Shown here piece by piece: positions 56,016 through 64,000 of a stretch of DNA of 64,000 nt (position 1 is its first letter; each line of letters begins with the position of its first letter). Made by a program: the position numbers and the translations under genes. The notes beneath the pieces are model-generated. The model was given only the letters and a program-made list of their open reading frames with translations. It ran no database searches and was not told where the DNA came from. This stretch comes from Ephemerocybe angulata (Eukaryota > Basidiomycota > Agaricomycetes > Agaricales > Psathyrellaceae): positions 62,001 to 126,000 of the forward strand of contig JAACJK010000169.1 of NCBI GenBank assembly GCA_013368325.1, in the 5' to 3' direction.

Positions 56016-57478
56016 TGATTTAAGTATCAGTATCTGGCATAGTTGCATTGGTATGTGGTGCCACTCTTCCCGGAGCTGGCTAATGCAGGACTAACGTAGA
56101 ATAATCAATAGCTATATTACTATATGACGACCTTCGACCAGGAAGTGACTTATATATGGCGCAGCTCCAATGGCACGCTCGGTAAATGGCTTTATCTCTG
56201 CACACGATACTTCAATATAGTTGCTTCTGCACTTTATCTTTGTGAGTTTACAGCCAAGTCGGTGTCCTTCCGATAGCTGATTGAATTAGATGCCTGTTTC
56301 CCGATCACGACGATGAATGTATCAGTATGTACCCCAACTCATTGGCAGGATCTGGAATTCCTGACCATTCTGTGCATAGGTTTGTGACTCGGTCCACAGG
56401 GCATATTGGGGTAATATCAGGGCGTTATCGCGCCGAAGTATGCTCACATCAGCTCAACAGTCTTCTTGCTACTTGGAACAATTGTCTGCCCTGAAGGCAC
56501 GTAACTAAGAGATTGTCACTCGCGCGATTCCCCGCTGATCACTTCGTGCTAGGGATTCTTTGGCTTTGTCTATATGCATTACTTCAAGGTCCGAAGATGC
56601 TTCAGATAAAGTGGTTCATCGCCGCTTTTCTGATAGTAAGAATAAATTTATCGTACGAGCTGCATGCGCTGATCAATGTCTAGGTATACGCAGCACCTAT
56701 CGTTACCTTGGGAGCAGTGTATAGAAGTTCCATTACGGGTAAGACGATTACGTGTATAAATTTAAATTTTCTATTGCTGATCTATCGCAGCTATTCCACC
56801 ACCAGAAGGTGTGGGAAGATGCTATTACGGGCATGGACAACTGGAATTATGGATAACTGCATCATATTTGCGATCCGCGTGGGCTGCTTGTACGAACTTA
56901 TCACTTCTCGCTTGTACTCAGCCTGACATCTCCAGTTCTTACGTGTATCGCCATCATAACGTTCATGAAGCGCTGGCGAAACCCCTCGGGAAGGTTGGTT
57001 TCCATCATCCGACGGGAAGGCGCGTCATACTACATGTCTGCCGCAGGTGAGTGACCTATGTAATATTCGAATAGACTCTGGGGTGCTGATCTTGCTTACT
57101 GCGCAGCGCTTACCTTGCTCTGGGCTATAGCAAGCTTGCCGGTAAGACGATGCATTTATTAATTTACTCTCCCTGACTCAACTCTCCGAAAGTCTGTCAA
57201 CGGAATGGATCCTTATGCAATTTCCCCAGCGTGAGTGATTGATTATCCATTCATCACATACACTGACGAGGCTGCACAAGTCTTCGCCGCCTCCTCGTTC
57301 CGATCTTTGCTGATCGTTTGATACTGAAAATGCGCGAGATATCAGACCCTGAGACATCTGCGACGGTATCGGCCCTGATCTTCGATGTACGGGACCTGGG
57401 CGATACGGGCGACGAGTGCACCTACATTGAAGGAAGGGTAAGTGGAACAACAGAGAGTTTCGAGATGGCCTTGAGGTA
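56016..57478 (+). CDS. DUF6533-type multi-pass membrane protein, second copy (first exon not found)
   Basis: Blocks in order on the plus strand: SVSGIVAL ending at 56050; LYYYMTTFDQEVTYIWRSSN and GKWLYLCTRYFNIVASALYL (56112-56241); ACFPITTMN; a divergent piece with FLLLGTIVCPEG; ILWLCLYALLQGPKMLQIKW and FIAAFLI (about 56550-56636); VYAAPIVTLGAVYRSSITG; AIPPPEGVGRCYYGHG; IAIITFMKRWRNPSGRLVSI and GASYYMSAA; LTLLWAIASLP; and LRRLLVPIFADRLILKMREI with an acidic tail ending GTTESFEMALR stop at 57478. The order is that of the family also seen at 20.5-22.2 kb. One junction near 56500-56550 does not fit in phase, so it may be decaying. A fragment of its end is repeated at 50.2 kb. Confidence 0.6.
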
Positions 57479-59603
57479 GATGAGCGGTGGGCGGATAGGG
57501 AGGTGAAGTACCTACTCGTTCAGAGCAGAGCATCCTCCGAATGAAGTTTATTACGAAGGATTCACCGCCTGAAACGTCTGCCGTCTACGTTACATGCATT
57601 TTGTACCTCTGGAGACGTAGTTTGAAGGAACTACCTAACGAACAAGTCTTCCATGCTAACTCCCGCCCTTATCGAACCATTGGGCGCCTATCCGCGGTTA
57701 TTTGTCGGCGCTTTCGGCGCTTTGTCAACCGCTTCGGGACTTCTTGTTACGCTCCGCTTGTGTTGCCCTGTCACGCTGTGGATGTCGGTCTCGGGAGAAG
57801 CTCATCCCATAAGCTTGGAGGTGTAACTTGGAATCCGAGTGACGGCGGCGTACAGTGAGTGAATCCCTCCTGATTCGCACGTCTTCCAATACGTACTCAG
57901 CATAAGTATCCTCGTTTAACATCGTTAATTGAGTATACCATGCATCTCGTTGCCAACCAAGACCCCAGAACCCCGACCTCACTCACATTCACATCTGGGG
58001 AACAAGGGCGCCGAGGATCAAAGCGACGGACGGGCGCCGCTTGGACAGAGGGATGCTCCTTCGCTCATTCATATTGGCTGGGATTAGCCCTTATCAAGGG
58101 GTGGTACTGCGCTCGAGGATATGTTGCTAGGCTTAGAGAGAGACAGAGAGACGGGGGAATGTATGGAAGGGCTTGATTGCGTGGCAGATGGGCGCCTGTG
58201 AGCGGAGTGTCGGATCGGTGTGTACTTGATGCGGCACTCGGGCGTCGTGTTTAAGGCTGTGTACATATGTATCTGGACGTGTCGCGTCGCGTCGCGCCAC
58301 TGGACAGGGGTTGTCCCTCTCCCTTGTGATACAATGCTTACGATACGCACAACCTCTCGGATCACAAAACGGCTAGTGTTGTCGGGTGGCATCATGGACT
58401 AGACTTCAAGTTGTACCTGACAAGGACTTTTAAGTTTTGGGGAGATCATTGTTTTATATGTAGTCGGGTTGGCTCCTTGGCAGTAAGCCTCTATGGTGCA
58501 CTGGTGCCTCGTGTGTAATTAAGGCCAGTGTGCGGCTTGAACTCGGGCAGGTCTCATTACGCACTCGAACGCGTCGCGTCGCGCCACGGGACAGGGCTCG
58601 GGTGTTAGCTCTGCTATGCTGTCGAAAAATGTTAGCGACAATAAAATATGCTCTGTAATACTAGTATAACCAAGTACCTGTCAATTCCTTGTTGGTCCCC
58701 TTCATTAACGGTAACCCCTTCGGCTATCCAGCATCAGCTCCAGGACTCTCAGCGCAGAGAATATCCAGTAGCTTGCTGCGTACCGGAATATTGCATCGGA
58801 CAAGATGCATGGCTTTTCGACTTTCCCAAGTCCTGGACCGACGCCAGTACTAGGCTTCAATTTGTACAGTGTTCCAGGCTAACTCAAATTTCAGTGGCCA
58901 GTCCAGTCGCACTGGTATTTATAGCATTGCTAGTCGTATATTCCATAGTACTGACTGCAACCATAGATATACTACTACCTGATAATCGATCACTTCCTCT
59001 GGACTGCACAATCGCGAATCTGTACCGCGTTAGATTTCAAGAAAGCTGCCTAGTTGATCAAGCGTCTCTCCAGGACTTGATAATGATACGATTCGGAAAA
59101 AGGCGTAATCTGGGCGAGTCCCAGTGCCACCATGACGCATGAGAGTATTTACCTACACAGAGGGCTGACGACGACTCTTCTCCCAGGCATGGACTTCACG
59201 CTTGAAGTTTCGGTGACTGTTGACACCGATACCTTTGTTCCCTCAACTTTGATCGCGCCGCACCATCTCGTGACGCATCGGCACGCCCACAAAGCCAGCG
59301 CGCCTGAGCCACTGATTTGGGCGCGACAAAAGCCACTCTTCGCGGTGGCACAAGCAGACAAAGAGACGTACGTAGAGAACTCTCCATATATATAGTGTGG
59401 GGGCCTCTGAACGTCGATACCCAGTTCTCTTCGCTTCCCACGTTCTCGGCTTCGTTTCTCCACTCCGTACATTGACTGTACGCTCACGCCCTATCACGAC
59501 TCGCCATACTCTCTTCAAGCCCCTTTTCAAGCTTGCAAGAACGACGCTCATTCCACCCATCTACGCATACTCATTTACGTTCTACCTTAATACGCCACTC
59601 GAG
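57479..59603. other. Intergenic with short dispersed repeats, no supported gene
   Basis: Two copies of a block ending GTCGCGTCGCGCCAC...GGACAGGG lie at about 58275-58310 and 58566-58600. A 164-codon frame at 58648-59142 contains a hydrophobic segment but no motif. TATATATA at 59386-59394 probably serves the gene starting at 59604. Confidence 0.4.
59386..59394 (+). promoter_or_regulatory. TATA box of the gene at 59604
   Basis: TATATATAG, about 210 bases before the chosen ATG; the leader between is pyrimidine-rich. Confidence 0.4.
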
Positions 59604-60824
59604 ATGCCTGCCACTCCCTCGACGAACACGCCCTACTCTGTTTTCGATACAGAGCAGCTTGCTCTCAGCCTCGCCATCCACGACCTCCCCGCATTCAGAG
59701 ATGAAGAAGACGCGGTAATGGGCGCCGACAGTGAGATTGACATACCGATGCGCTCGCCATCTCCCCCTACCATCCCCCCACCGAGCTTCGCACAAAGCTC
59801 TCTCGTTACGACCTCTCATGCCACCACCAGCACTCGCCCCTCGTCACCCAAAAAGCGCGTCAAGCTCGCATCTGTGGATGGTGGGGATCCCAGAAGGCCC
59901 ACTGCACTTCACCTCTCGCCCGGCGCGCAGAGGAGAACGTCCCCATACAAGAACGCTGCTCACCACCGGCGTTCCTCGTCGACTTCATCCCGCTCCGTGA
60001 TATCGGACGCTCTCCCCTCAACGTCGCTATCGCCGGCCCGGAGCATACGGAGTGTTAGCGACACGAGCATCCACAGCTTCGCTATGGGGGTGGGCAGTCT
60101 CATCGCTTCCAGCAGCCCCGAGAGCACGAGGCGATTACTTCTCAGCCCCACGAAGTCGCCAAGGAAGATCCCATCGTCCCCCCGGAAGACGAGCCACGCC
60201 AAGGGAAAGAAACCCCGTACCAGCGCGAGCCCCAAGGCGAGGAGCCTTGGCCTTGGACTCGGTCCGCTTCGTGGATTGACACTCGGGAAGAACATGTTCG
60301 GAAGCGTCTTGAAGCGGATGAAGGCTGGGGAGAGAAAGGGCTTGAAGAGGCTGGGTGGCAAGGGTAAACATTACCTCGAGATGGAGGTCGAGACCCAGGG
60401 AGCTGAGGAGGAGGCTATGATCGTTAGCCCTGGCGTCGATGGTTCGAACCTGACTTCAGTCTTCGAGAAAGCGCAGAGGGATCGCATCTTCCCTACTCCG
60501 CAGACTTTTGGGGACCTGGAGGCCCCCATGCCGCTCTCTCCTAATCCCTTCAGCGCTAATAACCCATACCTTTCTCTCCCTTCCCTATCGAACCCTGACC
60601 TCCGCTTCAATGCATCTTCCTCTTCCGCGTCGTTCTCGAGCGGGCGCCACTCTCAAGGGCGTTCGTTAGATACTCTTCTGCTCCCGGATGTGGACTGCGA
60701 AATGCCTGATAGCCCTGTTAGCATTAGCAGCAGCGCAAGGAAGGCGAGGAGTAGAGGGAAGGCAGCAAGAGTTCTTGGTGCGGAATGTTATAACGTCTAT
60801 CCTTCTATCCCCCCTCGTAATTAG
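59604..60824 (+). CDS. Serine-rich disordered basic protein, single exon
   Basis: The open frame starts upstream, but the ATG at 59604 (MPATPSTNTPYSVFDTEQLA) is chosen because the sequence before it looks like leader; 406 aa. The protein is rich in Ser, Pro, Arg and Lys with many SP/TP sites (SPKKRVKLASVD, SPTKSPRKIPSSPRK), which are possible proline-directed kinase sites. KKRVK and KGKKPRT look like nuclear localisation signals. A short ordered part may be GLGPLRGLTLGKNMFGSVLK. The C-terminus holds a poly-Ser tract. No domain was recognised. Codon use and the uninterrupted frame support a real gene; nuclear location is an inference. Confidence 0.75.
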   Translation: MPATPSTNTPYSVFDTEQLALSLAIHDLPAFRDEEDAVMGADSEIDIPMRSPSPPTIPPPSFAQSSLVTTSHATTSTRPSSPKKRVKLASVDGGDPRRPTALHLSPGAQRRTSPYKNAAHHRRSSSTSSRSVISDALPSTSLSPARSIRSVSDTSIHSFAMGVGSLIASSSPESTRRLLLSPTKSPRKIPSSPRKTSHAKGKKPRTSASPKARSLGLGLGPLRGLTLGKNMFGSVLKRMKAGERKGLKRLGGKGKHYLEMEVETQGAEEEAMIVSPGVDGSNLTSVFEKAQRDRIFPTPQTFGDLEAPMPLSPNPFSANNPYLSLPSLSNPDLRFNASSSSASFSSGRHSQGRSLDTLLLPDVDCEMPDSPVSISSSARKARSRGKAARVLGAECYNVYPSIPPRN

Positions 60825-61091
60825 CGGGCCGCGGCCTTCAGACCTTGGACGATTGAACACTTACTTACCTCGATGATCTCCGTCAATTCGAATTACATAT
60901 ACTGCGCTATTCGATCTTTGTGCTTATGATTGGAGGCAAACGTACTGTGTTTGTGCGAATAACATTCATTTCATTTCATCTACGAGTCTCGACGTTTGGT
61001 ATACGTGTTTGAGGAGTCAGCTCGTGTAGTCCGCAGAGCCGTGATCAGGGTGAATATCGTACCGGGCCCACAAGAATCGTGTTTGTGTAGG

Positions 61092-62130
61092 TTATACCTT
61101 CTCCTCCATTATCGCCTCAGTACTACTTCCCTCGTGGATATAAAGGTTGAGGAAATACGCGTGGTACTCTTCTGGTGACATTGGTCGTTCGACCAAGGCT
61201 TGTAGAGCGGGAGATATGTCTCTCTGCGACTTGGGCTTCATCCTGAACGTCCAGCGTCGGATCGATCGTCCTAATAGAAAGATGATGTCAGTAACGTGAG
61301 TAGCTCGCCATGTCGCACTACGCACCTCGACACCGATGTAAACACCCAGCCTGCATATCAGAATCGAGAGACTCCAGTAGCCGAGACCGCTCGTCCGATC
61401 TCGAATGCCGACCCATGAATCCATAACTCAGCCTTCGTCCCAGTCGCCCTCGTACATCGCTCTGAGACACCAACGGGGGTTCCGTGTCTTCGAGTTCCAC
61501 GAGCGAAACATCTGCCACCTCAGCATCTGTGTCCTCCTCAACGCTATACTCGTACTCCGGGAGCGAGTATGGGAACTCTCCCCTCCGCATCTGCTCTAGC
61601 TCATCCGCCAAGAGCTGTGCCAGCGTTACCTGACTAGAGCTCGCCCCATCCGGTCCCACCGGCCTTCTCCTCCTCCGAGACTCCCTGTCCATCTGTCCGG
61701 GGTAAGATTCAAGGGCGGGGTCGTCATCGAGCAGCGGTCTTCGTAGAAACGCCTCTCCCTGAGGGCGTCGATCCTGCTCATGATACGAGTACGCGGCATG
61801 GCGCTTGGTATCGATGCTCTCCCATATTTGAGCGTCAGTCGTCTCTTTCCGGGAGAAGAAGCCCCCAAAGCTCGACGCCGACCGTTTGTGGCCTTTCCGC
61901 TTCTTGATCCCTTCGCCCTGATGCTTCAATCTCCCTTCCTCGCCTGACCTTGGGAACCGTTGTACCGTATCGAGCCCGAGACTGCTCAGGATCCTCCATG
62001 CTTCGCGTCCGGTGTCGAGCTCTGATGAAACAGGCGGCAGGGTCAGAGGGGACGAGACTCTAGGCACGTATTCGAGATACCGGTCTGCGGTACAGAGTCG
62101 CGACTCGGCGCGGGCTAATGGCGCCTCCAT
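61092..62130 (-). CDS. Unknown protein with acidic middle and basic blocks, 2 exons
   Basis: Exon 1 62130-61326 and exon 2 61270-61092 join in phase (805+179 nt) to 327 aa. The start is the first ATG in the open frame (MEAPLARAESRLC); the frame is open 29 codons further upstream but has no ATG. Features: a basic stretch KKRKGHKRSASSFGGFFSRK, an Arg run ESRRRRRPVG, VTLAQLLADELEQMRRGEFP, an acidic segment (EYEYSVEEDTDAEVADV) and a conserved-looking end (SPALQALVERPMSPEEYHAY, then LNLYIHEGSSTEAIMEEKV). No known domain. Possibly a regulator or scaffold; function not assigned. Confidence 0.65.
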
Positions 62131-62975
62131 GGCCAGCGATCCTCTTGGAGGTTGATAAGAGTCCCAGAGAACGGAATGCGAAGATCTAGCGTTGTGGAGC
62201 AGTGGATTGTTCAGCACGGGCGATGACGACCGTTATGAGGACATTGAAAAGCGCCGAATGTCAGTTGAGCTACGCGGAAGCGATAGTTCCGAGAGGCAAG
62301 TAGAGCACTATCACATACTGAATCAGTCATAGAAAGCTGCGGATTCAAAAGGCTGTGGACGAACCTCGTCGTAGCGGGGCTCGACGTCGATAGTAGAGTA
62401 CAGGCTACGTCTCTGGCTCGAGCGGAGGTGGACGTCGAAGATGAAGGGATGTGAAGTGAGGCTGGGGTGATTTGGGTGTGATGCAGAAGCAGTCCTTACT
62501 TCTTCTTTCCCCGCATAACCGCCTCGTGCACATCTCGACAGGCCTCGTTGCGGCTGTATTTGGGCATAGCAACGCCACCAAGTACCACGAGACCGTTCAT
62601 AAGTATGCAGCGTCTATACAGATCTGAGGGTCGTGGCACTGACGAATCTACACATCCTGTCGCATGTGCGATGAGAATTATGCTACAACGGTGGAGCAGT
62701 CCAGGAAGACTGCTCTCGGCGTGCAGGCTGGTGCAAGGCTGGTGGGCTGGTGAGCGGCTCGGAAAGGCGTCGAGCAGAGGCAGCGAAGCTGCGCTGGGCC
62801 GTTCGGATAGCGTCGAAGGCAAGGAGCGATGTCTATTCTCGTCGCGCTGGCGGTGACTACATCGGGACACAATGATCTAATCTAATCTACTGCTAGCAGG
62901 GACGACGAGGTGGTGGTGCAATCTGCACTGCCACATGTGCCCCACCCTCCGAGTAGCAACGCCCTCGTTGCGATC
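62131..62975. other. Intergenic, possible small exon, no supported gene
   Basis: A minus-strand frame (62496-62870) ends near ...EACRDVHEAVMRGKKK at a GTAAGG donor-like site, so part of it could be an exon. No start or continuation could be joined. Confidence 0.35.
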
Positions 62976-64000
62976 CTAACCCGGTGACCCCCACTGAGAA
63001 CGTGAAGAGGGACAGGTGTGCGTACACGAGCAAACAGTGATAGGGAAGTGTCCGTGGTTCGGTGAACGGCGATGAGTTGGACGAGGTCGATGTCGAAGGC
63101 TTGAGACCCGCGCATTCCGACCGTTACGCTGGCGGATGCTTGTCCATGGATTCTGCGCTGAGCTACGAAGTCCTGAGATGTCGCGAGCAGGCGGCGCTGA
63201 TACTGGTATCCATTCCGTTGACTGCAAGGTAGGTTTGAGGTCGGTGTGGACGTCATTCGCCCAATCAAAACGGTCGCGGGGTATATTGGGGTCGTCCAGT
63301 GGAACTGCGATGGCGGGCGAAGCTAAAGATGGCAAAATAAGGGGCGGCGAAGATAATGGTAGCAAGGGAATGGAATGTTTAATGGAAGGAGGATGTGTAT
63401 CGTTCTTGGGTATTGGATGGATGGAGTCTCGGCGCTCAGCCTCTTCTCGGACTCCAGCTACTCGACCGTTCTCGTGTGCATCAGCGGCTTTCGTCTTTAG
63501 TGTGTCGACTAGCCGTAGACAGGACAGAAGAACCTTCTTCTGACCTTCCTCAAACGCTTCGGCACGGATGGCGTCCTTGTCGATCTCGGATACAAGCCCG
63601 GCGCGGTAGGTATGCTGGTTCGGGTCCACGTCCGTTTGGGTAGCTGCGTCGGTTGTTGTTGCCGACGGTCGTTCTGCAAGACCAGTGTGGGCAAGGATTA
63701 CTGGTTCTGGTAAGGGAGAAACGGCGCATCGAGCACGCTCTTCTGATATCCCGTCGTCCTTCCCCGTCAAGTACGACAGGCTTTCAAACATCCTGAGTCG
63801 TCCCTCGTGGTTCTGAAGGTCCCGGTGCTTTGACTGAAGCTGCCGAACGAGATTGGTAATCGGCGTGGGTATGCCGATGGGGAAAAGGGCGGCGAGGGAG
63901 GTTTGAATGTCAAAAATAGAAGGGATGCTGTCGACGTAGGGCTCGGGTAGGGAAGGAAGAATAGTGGGCGCAATAGAAGGGGCCGGTGGAGGCGAATTTG
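62976..64000 (-). CDS. Unknown protein, partial (5' end beyond the window)
   Basis: The frame is open from the window edge at 64000 down to a stop at 62976, about 340 codons. Near the edge it is Pro-rich (SPPPAPSIAPTILPSLPEPY). A helical part follows (IPTPITNLVRQLQSKHRDLQ, then HEGRLRMFESLSYL), then a possible coiled coil (IDKDAIRAEAFEEGQKKVLL, KTKAADAHENGRVAGVREEA), then a low-complexity Pro/Leu/Ser region. The last 80 residues are Arg/Ser/His-rich and may be the wrong frame: a second frame (62882-63268) looks at least as coding there, so an intron near 63.2 kb is likely. No family was recognised. Confidence 0.5.
   Translation of the reverse strand, partial: NSPPPAPSIAPTILPSLPEPYVDSIPSIFDIQTSLAALFPIGIPTPITNLVRQLQSKHRDLQNHEGRLRMFESLSYLTGKDDGISEERARCAVSPLPEPVILAHTGLAERPSATTTDAATQTDVDPNQHTYRAGLVSEIDKDAIRAEAFEEGQKKVLLSCLRLVDTLKTKAADAHENGRVAGVREEAERRDSIHPIPKNDTHPPSIKHSIPLLPLSSPPLILPSLASPAIAVPLDDPNIPRDRFDWANDVHTDLKPTLQSTEWIPVSAPPARDISGLRSSAQNPWTSIRQRNGRNARVSSLRHRPRPTHRRSPNHGHFPITVCSCTHTCPSSRSQWGSPG

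Noticed and set aside
58648..59142. 164-codon plus-strand open frame with a hydrophobic stretch
   Set aside because: No family resemblance and no plausible start or promoter; not supported as a gene.
62882..63268. Alternative frame at the 3' end of the last gene as a separate gene
   Set aside because: More likely the spliced continuation of the partial gene than an independent one; the junction could not be fixed.

Overview
The window looks like nuclear DNA of a filamentous basidiomycete, most likely an Agaricomycete. Genes are broken by many 45-70 nt introns with GTRNGY donors, CTNAY-type branch sites and YAG acceptors. The families are typical of mushrooms: DUF6533-type membrane proteins, a fungal ubiquitin-like (ULD_2-type) protein, a fungalysin (M36) protease, small secreted proteins, and KDZ (Kyakuja-Dileera-Zisupton) transposon proteins with CxC5/CxC6-like zinc clusters. 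No tRNA, rRNA or CRISPR array was seen. Gene models were spliced by eye; family names come from recognising motifs, not from database searches.

Layout. 1-2.1 kb: farnesyl diphosphate synthase (-). 3.5-6.0 kb: two related small secreted proteins, probably with a ubiquitin-like fold. 6.2-8.3 kb: a decayed medium-chain oxidoreductase gene cut by a 1.29-kb DNA element with 163-bp inverted repeats. 8.7-9.5 kb: a 5'-truncated PHD-finger gene. 12.7-13.2 kb: a small secreted protein. 14.7-17.05 kb: an M36 metalloprotease in 11 exons. 20.5-22.2 kb: a DUF6533-like membrane protein. 27.0-29.06 kb: a ULD_2-type gene whose 3' half contains 12 consecutive 3-nt micro-exons, each separated by a complete intron-like repeat. 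29.6-43.6 kb: a nested set of insertions. 43.6-48.6 kb: a short gene and two more small secreted proteins. 45-51 kb: several copies of one segmental repeat. 52.3-53.3 kb: the decayed tail of a KDZ transposase. 54.6-57.5 kb: a small membrane protein and a second DUF6533 gene. 59.6-64 kb: three serine-rich or disordered proteins, the last cut by the window end.

The nested region can be read by frame arithmetic. A short host gene (start 29617, last exon 43464-43626) appears split by a two-gene DNA element of about 13.7 kb. This element carries two convergent genes: an Rtc4-like zinc protein (+) and a KDZ-type transposase-like protein (-). The Rtc4-like gene is in turn split in an exon by a 6.68-kb Ty3/Gypsy chromovirus with 498-bp LTRs that differ at one base and a 5-bp target duplication. 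The transposase-like gene is split by a 1.06-kb inverted-repeat element with a 10-bp target duplication. In both cases, subtracting the insert and one duplication leaves the host frame continuous.

The two strongest candidates for something undescribed are the tandem intron/3-nt micro-exon array (27.87-28.74 kb) and the KDZ element carrying an Rtc4-like cargo gene. A third is the family of secreted proteins with a shared 26-27-codon signal exon and a probable ubiquitin-like fold.
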